DNA of 64,000 nucleotides from CAYUAG01 sp046483025 (GCA_046483025.1 JAWODZ010000126.1:1-64000), one strand, 5' to 3'. Shown: positions 18,192 to 26,834, counted from the stretch's first letter. Notes: generated from the letters alone by a model not told the origin. Numbers and translations are program-made.

Positions 18192-18234
18192 AGATTAACA
18201 TGTAAAATTTTAAAGAAAAGAAAGGATACATTCT

Positions 18235-18549
18235 ATGGATCAAAATAAAGGCAGACAGCAGGTTAATGTTGAACTGGGTGATAAGGAAGCTGAGGGAATT
18301 TATTCTAATTTAGTGTTGATAAGCCATTCCCCTGCAGAATTTGTTATGGATTTTACCCGTATGGTGCCTGGTGTACCTAAGGCCAAGGTTTATTCCCGTA
18401 TAATAATGACACCCCAGCATATCAAGTCATTCTCCAAGGCATTGAATGATAATATAGAAAAATTCGAAAAGCAACATGGTGAAATTAAAGCTGCCGGAAA
18501 TCAGGGGAAAAATATTGGATTTAAACCTGCAGGAACACAGCAGCAATAG
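18235..18549 (+). CDS. DUF3467 domain protein
   Basis: This is a small soluble protein of 104 residues. The core matches the DUF3467 pattern: an N-terminal strand (QVNVELGDKEAEGIYSNLV), then SHSPAEFVMDFTRMVPG and SRIIMTPQHIKSFSKALNDN, ending with a charged and glutamine-rich tail. The family's biochemical role is unknown; members are widespread and often well expressed, consistent with the near-perfect promoter upstream. The start has GAAAGGA about 10 bp upstream. The stop is 22 bp before the start of the outer-membrane protein, so the two may be co-transcribed. Confidence 0.85.
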   Translation: MDQNKGRQQVNVELGDKEAEGIYSNLVLISHSPAEFVMDFTRMVPGVPKAKVYSRIIMTPQHIKSFSKALNDNIEKFEKQHGEIKAAGNQGKNIGFKPAGTQQQ

Positions 18550-18571
18550 GGCAATATCGGAATATATTTAT

Positions 18572-19213
18572 ATGAGATCAATAATCTACACATTAAAAAA
18601 ATATTTTTTCACATTTAATGTATGCATTTTTACCATTCTGATGAGTATTATTCTGACAGACAGTGCATCTGCTCAGAACAGCATAATACCTAAAAGAAAA
18701 TCTTTATCTCTGGAAATCGGAAACTGGCAGCCCAATACCATTAATAATGAACCAAGTTTTGATACCTTTGGCAAAGCCGGAGCCACTCCCTATATGGGAG
18801 TATCTTTTTATATGCCCGTTGTCAAAAATTTGGGGGTTGAACTTTCAGCTGCTTACTGGTCTCTCCGGGATGTGGAAAAAATTGAACAAGTACATTCTTT
18901 GATAATCCATCCGGTAAGAGTAGATATAAAATACTGGCTGGTTCCGGATTCCTTTTTATCTGCCTATGTGATTTATGGTGGGGGTGTTTATTGGGGGGTT
19001 GAGAATGAAATCAGGCCTTTGGGTTCCAGCATAACCAAGGCCAGAGCAGGGTGGGGTTGTGATCTGGGCGCTGGTTTTGATATTGCTTTTACCAGTTTTT
19101 TTGGAATGGGAATCTCCTGTACCTATCTTTATGTCACATTTAATAAAAAGTTGGCTGGTGTAGATGACTTCAGCGGACCCAAGATATCAGGAGTTTTTTA
19201 TTTTTACCTTTAA
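18572..19213 (+). CDS. Predicted outer-membrane beta-barrel protein
   Basis: The 213-residue protein has a signal peptide (hydrophobic TFNVCIFTILMSIILTDSAS, then AQN). It is followed by alternating amphipathic strands rich in aromatic and glycine residues, such as YMGVSFYMPVVKNLGVELS and YVIYGGGVYWGVE, and it ends in the aromatic strand VFYFYL. A C-terminal aromatic strand and this strand pattern suggest an 8-strand OmpW/OmpA-like barrel. The frame is open further upstream, but the ATG at 18572 is chosen because only this start places the signal peptide at the N-terminus; the upstream stretch overlaps the DUF3467 gene. Specific function is unknown. Confidence 0.7.
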   Translation: MRSIIYTLKKYFFTFNVCIFTILMSIILTDSASAQNSIIPKRKSLSLEIGNWQPNTINNEPSFDTFGKAGATPYMGVSFYMPVVKNLGVELSAAYWSLRDVEKIEQVHSLIIHPVRVDIKYWLVPDSFLSAYVIYGGGVYWGVENEIRPLGSSITKARAGWGCDLGAGFDIAFTSFFGMGISCTYLYVTFNKKLAGVDDFSGPKISGVFYFYL

Positions 19214-19237
19214 TACATATTATTTTTAGGGGGTGTT

Positions 19238-20671
19238 ATGTCAGATAAGTATTCATTTATTATTGACGGAGAACATTGTACCTCGGGAGAGGTTCTGGAA
19301 GTGAAAAACCCTTACAAAAGTGAAGTTATTGGTGTTGTTTTCCGGCCCGGGGATTCTGAGGTGGAAAGATCCATTGAATCGTCAGTCCGCGGCTTTCAGA
19401 AGAGCAGAAAATTTCCAACTTATAAGCGATCCCAGCTTCTTGCTTCCGCAGCATCCACTATTGATAAAAGAAAAGAGGAGCTGGCAGCCCTACTCTGCCG
19501 GGAGTCAGGAAAACCAATAAAATTCGCTAAAGCAGAGGTGCAAAGAGCAGTCAGCACTCTCAGCATTGCCTCTGAAGAGGCAACCCGTATAGTAGGAGAA
19601 ACTGTGCCCCTGGACATAACTGAAAAAGCAGGAGATCGTCTGGGTATTGTACGCCGGTTTCCTGTAGGACCGATTGCCGGAATTACTCCCTTTAATTTTC
19701 CTCTTAATCTGGTGTGTCATAAAGTTGCACCTGCTTTAGCAGCGGGCAATACCATCTCTATTAAACCTGCCACAGCAACACCGCTCTCAGCCCTGACTCT
19801 GGGGGAGATTTTTCTGGAGAATGATATCCTGCCGGGTTTTTTGAATGTTATTCCCTGTTCTTCACAGACAGCTGATAAACTGGTTACAGATCCACGGATT
19901 AAAATGATCACCTTTACCGGCAGTGCGGAGGTAGGATGGAATCTTAAATCCGAGGCAGGAAAAAAGAAAGTCTGTCTTGAGCTGGGGGGAAACGCAGCAG
20001 TCGTAATAGAGCCGGATTGTGATATTAAAACAGCGGTGCAGCGCTCTATTCTGGGAGGTTTTGCTTTTTCCGGGCAGGTATGTATTTCAGTACAGCGGAT
20101 CTTTGTACATGAGAAGATTTTTGATGAGTTCACTGAATCCTTTCTCCGGGAAGTAAAGAAACTCATCCTGGGAGATCCTCTTTCCGAAAAAACGGATATA
20201 GGTCCTATGATTGATGAGGGTGCAGCTATACGAACTGAAGAATGGGTAAAAGAGGCAACCGATAAGGGAGGAAAAATCCTCACCGGTGGGGAACGGGATG
20301 GAAATATGTTCGCGCCCACAGTATTGACCAATGTACCTGCTGAGGCCCGGGTTTGCAGCGCTGAAGTTTTTGCTCCGGTGGTAGTTATGGAAAAGTATAC
20401 ATCTTTTGAGGATGCGCTTGATAAAGTAAACGATTCTGTTTTTGGTCTGCAGGCAGGAGTGTTTACCAGAGATATTGACAAGGCCTTCCGTGCTTTTAAT
20501 ACCATAGAAGTGGGAGGTGTGATAATCAATGACGTGCCTACTTTCAGAGTTGATTCCATGCCCTATGGAGGAGTAAAGGAGTCCGGATTCGGACGGGAAG
20601 GTGTCAAGTATGCATTAGAGGAAATGACAGAATTAAAGATTATGGTGGTTAATCATGGGCTGGACCGGTGA
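19238..20671 (+). CDS. NAD(P)-dependent aldehyde dehydrogenase
   Basis: This is an ALDH-superfamily oxidoreductase of 477 residues. Motifs seen include the cofactor-binding FPVGPIAGITPFNFPLNL and ITFTGSAEVGW, the catalytic Glu248 in LELGGN and the catalytic Cys282 in SGQVCISVQRI. The C-terminal part has the usual PYGGVKESGFGREG and near it VGGVIIND. The GQVCISVQRI variant resembles lactaldehyde and related dehydrogenases, but substrate specificity cannot be read from sequence. AGGGGGTG precedes the ATG. It follows the barrel gene by 24 bp and is followed by a spacer with a strong hairpin. No pathway partner is adjacent. Confidence 0.9.
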   Translation: MSDKYSFIIDGEHCTSGEVLEVKNPYKSEVIGVVFRPGDSEVERSIESSVRGFQKSRKFPTYKRSQLLASAASTIDKRKEELAALLCRESGKPIKFAKAEVQRAVSTLSIASEEATRIVGETVPLDITEKAGDRLGIVRRFPVGPIAGITPFNFPLNLVCHKVAPALAAGNTISIKPATATPLSALTLGEIFLENDILPGFLNVIPCSSQTADKLVTDPRIKMITFTGSAEVGWNLKSEAGKKKVCLELGGNAAVVIEPDCDIKTAVQRSILGGFAFSGQVCISVQRIFVHEKIFDEFTESFLREVKKLILGDPLSEKTDIGPMIDEGAAIRTEEWVKEATDKGGKILTGGERDGNMFAPTVLTNVPAEARVCSAEVFAPVVVMEKYTSFEDALDKVNDSVFGLQAGVFTRDIDKAFRAFNTIEVGGVIINDVPTFRVDSMPYGGVKESGFGREGVKYALEEMTELKIMVVNHGLDR

Positions 20672-20783
20672 TGAGTTTTTTTGACCTGGAAAAACTAAAA
20701 AGAGTCCACTAATTACACTAATTACACGAATTTCACTAAATAGAATTAATTAATATAATTTATGAGGTTGCCGTAAGTGGAGA

Positions 20784-20816
20784 AAACAGAAGTTATGGGA
20801 TTAATAACTTCTGTTT
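20784..20816. promoter_or_regulatory. Perfect 13-bp hairpin upstream of patB
   Basis: AAACAGAAGTTAT (20784-20796) and ATAACTTCTGTTT (20804-20816) are perfectly complementary around a 7-base loop. No U-run follows on the plus strand (the next bases are A-rich). The element ends 35 bp before the patB ATG, so an operator, an mRNA stabiliser or a leader structure fits better than a classic terminator. Confidence 0.5.
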
Positions 20817-20851
20817 AATCAAAAAAAATTGAATGGATTACTGTTCGCACT

Positions 20852-21997
20852 ATGAAAAATTACAATTTTGATGCTTTTATTGACAGGAATCGGACTGCAA
20901 GTTTAAAATGGGATACATATAAAGGGAAAGATATTATTCCTCTCTGGGTAGCGGATATGGATTTCAAATCACCTGATGTTGTGATAGAAGCCTTGAAACA
21001 GAGAAGTGAGCATGGGATATATGGATATACACTTCCACCTGAAGAATTGTATGAAGTGGTGATATCCCGGTTAAAGCAGAAATACGGATGGCACATAAAA
21101 AAAGACTGGCTGGTATGGCTGCCGGGTCTGGTGAGCGGGATTAATATAGCCTGCCGGGCAGTAGGCAGTGAGGGAGATGAGGTGATGACTGTTACTCCGG
21201 CCTATCCTCCTTTTTTAACTGCACCTGATAATATGAACCGCACTTTAGTGACCTCTCTCATGATCAGTGATCAGAACAGCTGGATAATGGATATGGATGA
21301 TCTCCGCTCAAAGGTTACTTCCCGGACAAAACTATTTCTTTTGTGCAGTCCTCACAATCCCACCGGACGGATATTTTCCAGAAGAGAATTATCGGATTTT
21401 ATTGAATTCTGTGTGGAAAATGACATCATAATCTGTTCTGATGAAATCCACTGCGATATAATTCTAAATGAGACTACACAGCATGTGCCGACTGCAGCTT
21501 TCAGTTCCGAAGCTGCAGACAGAACTATCACTCTGATGGCACCCAGTAAGACCTATAATATTGCCGGACTGGGGTGTTCATTTGCAGTAATTCCAAACTC
21601 TTCTCTGAGGCAGTCTTTCAGAAAGGCAATGGAAGGTATCGTCCCTCATGTAAATCTTATGGGATATACAGCAGCTTTGGCAGCATACAAATATGGTCAT
21701 ACCTGGCTGACCGAGGTATTGGCTTATCTGAAAAAAAATCATGATTATGTTTATTCCAGTATAAAAGGCATGAACTTTTTGCATATGTATCCTGCTCAGG
21801 GAACCTATTTAGCCTGGATTAATGCTGCTGCGATTGAAAAGAAGAATCCGGCAGCCTTCTTTGAACAGTATGGGCTGGGTTTTTCAGATGGATATGACTT
21901 TGGAGAGAAGAATTTTATTCGTTTGAATTTCGGATGTCCACGTTTTCTGCTGGAAAAAGCAATAGATAGATTACACCATTCTTTAAAGAATCTATAA
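20852..21997 (+). CDS. patB: PatB/MalY-type PLP enzyme (cystathionine beta-lyase-like)
   Basis: This is a fold-type I pyridoxal-phosphate enzyme of 381 residues. The N-terminus NFDAFIDRNRTASLKWD and IPLWVADMDFKSP are characteristic of the MalY/PatB C-S lyase group, which cleaves cystathionine or related S-conjugates. The PLP lysine is Lys233 in MAPSKTYNIAGLG, with CSPHNPTGRIF and ICSDEIHCDI as cofactor-binding motifs. MalY can also act as a regulator in enterobacteria, but nothing here suggests that. No clear ribosome site precedes the ATG. A 13-bp hairpin lies just upstream. The next gene begins 10 bp downstream with AAAGGAG between them. Confidence 0.88.
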   Translation: MKNYNFDAFIDRNRTASLKWDTYKGKDIIPLWVADMDFKSPDVVIEALKQRSEHGIYGYTLPPEELYEVVISRLKQKYGWHIKKDWLVWLPGLVSGINIACRAVGSEGDEVMTVTPAYPPFLTAPDNMNRTLVTSLMISDQNSWIMDMDDLRSKVTSRTKLFLLCSPHNPTGRIFSRRELSDFIEFCVENDIIICSDEIHCDIILNETTQHVPTAAFSSEAADRTITLMAPSKTYNIAGLGCSFAVIPNSSLRQSFRKAMEGIVPHVNLMGYTAALAAYKYGHTWLTEVLAYLKKNHDYVYSSIKGMNFLHMYPAQGTYLAWINAAAIEKKNPAAFFEQYGLGFSDGYDFGEKNFIRLNFGCPRFLLEKAIDRLHHSLKNL

Positions 21998-22007
21998 AGG
22001 AGAAATA

Positions 22008-22898
22008 ATGAAATTCAAAAAATTATCTGTATTCCAGATATATGCTGCAGTTTTAGTACTGACATTTTTATTTCAGGTTTCTGCATCAGCAGAAGATAAA
22101 AACTGTCTCTGGAGAATAAAGACAGACAACAATACAGTTTATTTTTTAGGATCAATTCATATGCTCAAGAAGGAGTGTTATCCTCTGGACCCTGCTATTC
22201 AGGATGCCTATCATGATGCTCAGATAGTGGTCTTTGAAGTTAATATTGACAGCAGTCAGTCTTTTCAGGCTCAACAGAAAATTATGGTAAAAGCAATATC
22301 TAAGGATACTACCTCCTTAAAGGATAAATTAAATTCAGATACTTATCAGCGAGCTGCTTGCATACTCAGTGAAGCAGGTGTAAATATTTCACAATTTAAT
22401 ATGTTTGAACCCTGGTTTTTTTCCATCAGTCTTATGGCTATGAAAATTCAGCAGTTAGGCTTTGATCCGTCGTATGGAATTGATTATCATTTTTTCAATA
22501 AGGCTAAACAAAACGGCAAACAAATATTGAGTCTGGAAACAATTGACTTTCAAATTGATCTTTTTGATGAGTTAAATAGTGAAGATCAGGAAGCCATTGT
22601 CAAGCAAACTCTGGATGAGATAGATTTGCTGGAAGAAGAATTGGATAAAATGATAAATCTCTGGGTTACAGGAGATGCTGAGCAGTTGGCAGAAATGGTG
22701 ATTAAGAATTTTAGGGATTATCCCCGTATATACAACAAATTTCTGATAGAAAGAAATAAAAGGTGGTTAGATTTAATTGAGTCCTTATTAAAAGATGATA
22801 AGAACAGTTTGATTATTACTGGTACAGCTCATTTATTGGGAGATGAAGGTGTACTTTCTTTATTAGAGAGAAAAAAATATATTATTGAACAGCTATAA
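22008..22898 (+). CDS. TraB/GumN family exported protein
   Basis: The 296-residue protein has an N-terminal signal peptide (hydrophobic VFQIYAAVLVLTFLFQVSAS). A TraB/GumN domain follows, with the family hallmark FLGSIHMLKKECYPL near the start and ITGTAHLLGDEGVLSLL near the end, the two conserved His-containing GxxH-like motifs. Members are proposed metalloprotease-like or Tiki-like proteins, but bacterial function is poorly defined. AAAGGAG lies 7 bp before the ATG. It is 10 bp after patB and 14 bp before umuD, so all three may share a transcript. Confidence 0.85.
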   Translation: MKFKKLSVFQIYAAVLVLTFLFQVSASAEDKNCLWRIKTDNNTVYFLGSIHMLKKECYPLDPAIQDAYHDAQIVVFEVNIDSSQSFQAQQKIMVKAISKDTTSLKDKLNSDTYQRAACILSEAGVNISQFNMFEPWFFSISLMAMKIQQLGFDPSYGIDYHFFNKAKQNGKQILSLETIDFQIDLFDELNSEDQEAIVKQTLDEIDLLEEELDKMINLWVTGDAEQLAEMVIKNFRDYPRIYNKFLIERNKRWLDLIESLLKDDKNSLIITGTAHLLGDEGVLSLLERKKYIIEQL

Positions 22899-22912
22899 CA
22901 AAACGGAAAAAT

Positions 22913-23356
22913 ATGTCCAAGAAAAGTCAATTACGCATAAAAAAAATTTTTTATGCTTCCACAGGCACCAAACAGGAGATACCACTCTATTCCTCCCGGG
23001 TTTCTGCAGGATTTCCATCTCCGGCTGAAGACTATATCACCAGACAGCTTGATTTAAACGATTTACTTATTAAACGGCCGGCTGCAACATTTTTTGTAGA
23101 AGTTGAAGGAGATTCTATGCTGGATGCAGGAATCCATGATGGAGATATCCTGGTTGTGGACAGAGGAGAAATGCCTGCTAATAATAAAATTGTGGTGGCA
23201 GCTCTGGACGGAGAGCTAACCGTGAAAAAGATTGCTAAAATTAAAGGCAAACTTTATTTATTACCAGAGAATCCGGATTTTGATCCTATGGAAATATCCG
23301 GTGAGATGGAACTAATGATCTGGGGTATTGTGACCTATGTTATTCATAAAGTATGA
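22913..23356 (+). CDS. umuD: UmuD-like SOS mutagenesis protein (S24 self-cleaving)
   Basis: This is the partner of DNA polymerase V, activated by RecA-stimulated self-cleavage. The 147-residue length suits UmuD. The Ser-Lys catalytic dyad is Ser68 in EGDSMLDAGI and Lys105 in ELTVKKI. The 37-residue spacing equals that of E. coli UmuD (Ser60-Lys97). The predicted cleavage site is Ala32-Gly33 in SAGFPSPAED. There is no N-terminal DNA-binding domain, so it is UmuD rather than LexA. umuC follows after a 153-bp gap occupied by a palindromic repeat. No clear SOS box was recognised upstream; it follows the TraB gene by 14 bp. Confidence 0.92.
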   Translation: MSKKSQLRIKKIFYASTGTKQEIPLYSSRVSAGFPSPAEDYITRQLDLNDLLIKRPAATFFVEVEGDSMLDAGIHDGDILVVDRGEMPANNKIVVAALDGELTVKKIAKIKGKLYLLPENPDFDPMEISGEMELMIWGIVTYVIHKV

Positions 23357-23403
23357 AGTACTTTTTATCGGAAAACAATAATAAGTTTAATCTAAAAAGA
23401 TAT

Positions 23404-23480
23404 CTCCCACGAAATACACAAAACTCACTAAATAATTTATTTGATCTATATTTCGTGAATTCAGTGTCTTTTGTGGGAAT
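23404..23480. repeat. Dispersed palindromic repeat between umuD and umuC
   Basis: Nested complementary words bracket an AT-rich core: CCCAC (23406-23410) with GTGGG (23473-23477), and CACGAA (23408-23413) with TTCGTG (23452-23457). It fills most of the umuD-umuC spacer. It resembles the other CAC-rich intergenic palindromes in the window. Confidence 0.5.
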
Positions 23481-23509
23481 TACAGAATGAGCGTAAAAGT
23501 AGAACAATC

Positions 23510-24805
23510 ATGAAACAAACATCTCCCATATTTGCCCTGGTCGATTGTAATAATTTTTACGTGTCCTGTGAACGGGTATTTAATCCCTGTCTGGAGAATC
23601 ATCCTACAGTGGTGTTATCCAATAATGACGGATGTGTGGTTGCCCGTTCCGAAGAGGTGAAAAAATTAGGAATTGCCATGGGCATGCCTTTATTTAAGTG
23701 CAGAGATGTGATAAAAAAATACGATATTGCAGTGCGTTCTTCAAACTATGCTCTGTACGGAGATATGTCCCGTCGGGTTATGCAGACACTGGAGCAGTTT
23801 ACTGACAGAATAGAAATATATTCCATAGACGAGGCATTTCTTCGTCTGGATAATTTACCCATTACTGATTATCACAAATATGCAGAAAAGGTCAAACGTA
23901 CCGTGTTTAAGTGGACAGGCGTCCCTGTTTCCATTGGTATTGCTGAGACCAAGACTCTTGCTAAGATTGCCAACAGAGTGGCCAAGAAGGAAAAAGCTCA
24001 AAGAGGAGTTATGAATATAGTTCGGCATCCTGATATAGATAGAATTCTGGAGTCAATTGAGATTGGAAAAGTATGGGGAGTAGGACGTCAATATGCCAGG
24101 ATGCTGAGGAGAAATGGTATTAACAATGCAAAACAGTTTAAATATGCGGACAGGAAATGGATTAAAGGGAATATGACAGTTGTAGGGGAGAGACTTTTGC
24201 TGGAACTGGGAGGTGAGCCGGTCATTACCCTGGAACAAGCTCCTCCGCCTAAAAAAGCCATCTGCACTTCAAAATCTTTTGGAAGGCCGGTTGAGCAAAA
24301 GAGCGAAATGCATGCTGCGGTTACCGAGTATGCTGCCCGTTCTGCTGAAAAAGCAAGAAAGCAGGGTTCAGCAGCTTCCATGGTGATGGTCTTTATGACT
24401 ACAAATCCGTTTAAAAAGGAACCGCAGTATGCAAACTATAAACAGATGCGTCTTCCTGGTCCCAGTAATAATACCATGGAAATAGTAAAGGTTGCTTCCA
24501 GTCTGGGGGATCAGATATTCCGAGAAGGATATAAATACAAAAAATGCGGAGTTTTATTAACTCAGTTAATATCCTCTCATACTATACAGAAGAATTTGTT
24601 TACCGATGAACAGTTAACTGACAAAAGAAATAAATTGATGCAGGTGATTGACAGTATAAACAGTGTCTGGGGCAAGGATAAAATCAGAGTAGCATCAGCT
24701 GGTTTTACCAATCCCTGGGCCATGAGAAGGGAAATGAAGTCTCCTGAGTATACAACCTGCTGGGCAGAAATACCTGTTGTACATTGTCAGGATAATAAAA
24801 CATAA
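23510..24805 (+). CDS. umuC: DNA polymerase V catalytic subunit UmuC (Y family)
   Basis: This is an error-prone translesion polymerase. The Y-family palm motifs are FALVDCNNFYVSCERVF (first metal-binding Asp) and YSIDEAFLRL (the Asp-Glu pair). SNNDGCVVARSEEVK and the helix-hairpin-helix region around VWGVGRQYARML follow, and then the little-finger domain. The 431-residue length from the ATG at 23510 is typical. An upstream in-frame ATG at 23471 would add 13 residues encoded by the repeat, so 23510 is preferred. It pairs with umuD 153 bp upstream; a palindromic repeat lies between them where the genes are usually adjacent or overlapping. Confidence 0.95.
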   Translation: MKQTSPIFALVDCNNFYVSCERVFNPCLENHPTVVLSNNDGCVVARSEEVKKLGIAMGMPLFKCRDVIKKYDIAVRSSNYALYGDMSRRVMQTLEQFTDRIEIYSIDEAFLRLDNLPITDYHKYAEKVKRTVFKWTGVPVSIGIAETKTLAKIANRVAKKEKAQRGVMNIVRHPDIDRILESIEIGKVWGVGRQYARMLRRNGINNAKQFKYADRKWIKGNMTVVGERLLLELGGEPVITLEQAPPPKKAICTSKSFGRPVEQKSEMHAAVTEYAARSAEKARKQGSAASMVMVFMTTNPFKKEPQYANYKQMRLPGPSNNTMEIVKVASSLGDQIFREGYKYKKCGVLLTQLISSHTIQKNLFTDEQLTDKRNKLMQVIDSINSVWGKDKIRVASAGFTNPWAMRREMKSPEYTTCWAEIPVVHCQDNKT

Positions 24806-24939
24806 GAACTTGATAAATTATTAAGTATATATCTTCTATTAAATTAGGAAAGGATTCAATATTTGTTAAAGTTGAATATTTAGATAATTTTTGATAAATT
24901 GGAAAACGTAAAAATATTAAATTAATATCGGGTGTCTAA

Positions 24940-26247
24940 ATGAAAACAAGACATACTTGCATTATTGGTGATTCAAGAAAAATGGATGATATTAAAGATT
25001 CTTCCGTCCATTTAGTTGTAACTTCACCTCCTTATTGGCAATTGAAAGATTATGGTTCTGATGAACAAATAGGTTATTTTGATTCATATGAGGATTACAT
25101 AAATAATCTTAATTTAGTATGGTTGGAGTGTTTTCGTGTTTTACACCCAGGTTGTAGATTATTGGTAAATATTGGAGATCAATTTGCTCGGGCTGTATAT
25201 TATGGACGTTATAAAATAATACCAATAAGAACTGAAATTATTAAATTTTGTGAAACTATTGGTTTCGATTATATGGGTGCAATAATTTGGCAGAAAAAGA
25301 CTACGATGAATACAACTGGTGGCGCAACGGTAATGGGTTCTTATCCATATCCTAGAAATGGCATTATCGAAATTGATTATGAATTTATTTTAATTTTTAA
25401 AAAATCTGGTAAAGCTCCAAAAGTAAGTAAAAAAATAAAGGAGAAATCAAAAATAACTAAGGAAAAATGGAGAAAATATTTTTTAGGACATTGGTATTTT
25501 AATGGTGTTCGACAAAATAATCATATTGCTATGTTTCCCTTAGAATTACCTAAAAGAGCTATTGAAATGTTTACTTTTGTAGGTGATACAGTTTTAGACC
25601 CTTTTTTAGGGAGTGGAACTACATCCTTAGCAGCAATAAAGACAAATCGGAATTCTATTGGATATGAACTTAATGAGGAGTTTCTTCCTATTATTAAAGA
25701 AAAACTTAATGTAAATGAAAAGACTTTTTTTGATGATCATGATTTTGTTTTAAAACATCAAGATTATTTAAATATCAATTGGAAAAAAGAAATTCAGAAA
25801 TTAAAATATATTTTTAATGATCCAATTAAGTTTAATAAAAAAATCGACCCAAATAAAATGAAATTTGGATCCAAAATTAATATTTCTGATGGTATTAGCG
25901 GTGCAAAACGTGAAGAATATTTTTATGTAAAAAAAATTATCAAACCAAATTTGATAAAACTTTCAAATAATTTAATAATCAAATTAATTGGGGTTAAACC
26001 GTTTGAAAAGAAACAAAAAGATGCAATAAAATTTCTTGAGAATAAAATATTAAAACGACCGATTTTTTTAAAGTATGATAAAATGAAATATGATAAAGAA
26101 AATAATTTAATGGCATATGTATATATGAAAAATCGGACTTTCATTAATGCCCATTTAATAAAGAATCAATTATGTGGATTAGATGATAAATATGATTTTA
26201 AATATAAACAAAAATTTGAAACATTTATTAAAGGGGAATATAGATGA
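24940..26247 (+). CDS. Beta-class DNA methyltransferase with C-terminal SNase-like domain
   Basis: This is a site-specific DNA methyltransferase, probably N4-cytosine or N6-adenine, of 435 residues. The catalytic motif IV TSPPYW (28-33) precedes the SAM-binding motif DPFLGSGTT (220-228), the beta-class order. SPPY is common in N4-cytosine enzymes. Residues about 310-435 resemble a staphylococcal-nuclease fold: IIKLIGVKPFEKKQKDA, a Lys-rich middle, NNLMAYVYMKNRTFINAHLI. The usual acidic and Arg catalytic residues of SNase are not evident, so a DNA-binding role is inferred. The partner MjaI-like endonuclease overlaps its stop by 4 bp (ATGA), suggesting CTAG specificity by analogy with MjaI. The locus is clearly more AT-rich than its neighbours, consistent with horizontal transfer. 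Confidence 0.85.
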   Translation: MKTRHTCIIGDSRKMDDIKDSSVHLVVTSPPYWQLKDYGSDEQIGYFDSYEDYINNLNLVWLECFRVLHPGCRLLVNIGDQFARAVYYGRYKIIPIRTEIIKFCETIGFDYMGAIIWQKKTTMNTTGGATVMGSYPYPRNGIIEIDYEFILIFKKSGKAPKVSKKIKEKSKITKEKWRKYFLGHWYFNGVRQNNHIAMFPLELPKRAIEMFTFVGDTVLDPFLGSGTTSLAAIKTNRNSIGYELNEEFLPIIKEKLNVNEKTFFDDHDFVLKHQDYLNINWKKEIQKLKYIFNDPIKFNKKIDPNKMKFGSKINISDGISGAKREEYFYVKKIIKPNLIKLSNNLIIKLIGVKPFEKKQKDAIKFLENKILKRPIFLKYDKMKYDKENNLMAYVYMKNRTFINAHLIKNQLCGLDDKYDFKYKQKFETFIKGEYR

Positions 26248-26834
26248 AAACACGTGTTAAAATTAAAAATTCTGAAATTAAAGAATTACTAGGTACTAAA
26301 CCAATTGAATTCCCAAAATATTCAACACAAATTATTAATTTAGCAAATCAGAATGCTCAAGGTACTAGACCTCCTGTTGTTGGTCAAATGAGTGAATTAA
26401 TTCAAGAATTTACAGGGAAATCTATTTCAGAATGGGAGAAATGGTATTTAGCTAGGCATCCAGATGCTATTGATAAAGCTACTGAAAAGATATCTGAAAT
26501 GGTTGAGAAATTTTGAAATGTAATAAATGAAATTGATCGTAATATGATTGAAGATTGGGTAAAAGATTTAGTAATTATAAAAACTTTTATAGGATTAAAA
26601 TTTCAAGAAGCAATTTTAAAGAAAACAGCGAATTTATTAAATACTTCATACCGTTTATCTGACTCTTTAGACGAATCTAAGGGGATCGATGGATATATAA
26701 ATGATATTCCAATAAGTATCAAACCTGAAACATATAAAACTAAGAAGAGTCTCCAGGAAAAAATTGAAGTAAAATTTATATATTATAAGAAAGTAAAAGA
26801 TGGAATAAATATTGATTTAGAGGAAATAGTATAA
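26244..26834 (+). pseudogene. MjaI-like type II restriction endonuclease interrupted by an in-frame UGA
   Basis: Two reading frames in the same phase, 26244-26516 and 26517-26834, together look like one MjaI-family endonuclease of about 196 codons. The first half contains FPKYSTQIINLANQNAQGTR and PPVVGQMSELIQEF. The second has DWVKDLVIIKTFIGLKFQEA, ESKGIDGYINDIPISIKP and ETYKTKK. A single TGA at 26514-26516 separates them with no frame change, so one substitution would explain it. UGA is used as a normal stop by other genes here, so reassignment is unlikely. Re-initiation at the ATG at 26544 could give a separate C-terminal fragment. It overlaps the methyltransferase by ATGA. If the stop is real, the methylase is an orphan. 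Confidence 0.75.

Larger units (their letters stand above)
17669..18234. other. 566-bp intergenic region filled with dispersed repeats, ending in the DUF3467 promoter
   Basis: No convincing gene is present on either strand. The region contains a stem-loop of the ATCCTGAA/TTCAGGAT type (17769-17789), a TCATGCTGA-type segment (about 17840), a second palindrome (17904-17949) and a third repeat (17998-18090). A clear promoter lies at 18163-18191. The repeats recur in other intergenic regions of this window. Confidence 0.7.

Noticed and set aside
17669..18234. CRISPR array
   Set aside because: The repeats differ from one another, are not regularly spaced, and no cas genes are present.
19717..20559. 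280-residue reading frame antisense to aldehyde dehydrogenase
   Set aside because: It lies wholly within a well-supported gene on the other strand, and its Ser/Pro/Thr-rich composition is typical of an antisense shadow.
26514..26516. UGA reassigned as a sense codon
   Set aside because: Other well-supported genes here (for example aldehyde dehydrogenase, the citrate-cleaving fusion and hemW) end in UGA, so reassignment is unlikely; a nonsense mutation or sequence error fits better.
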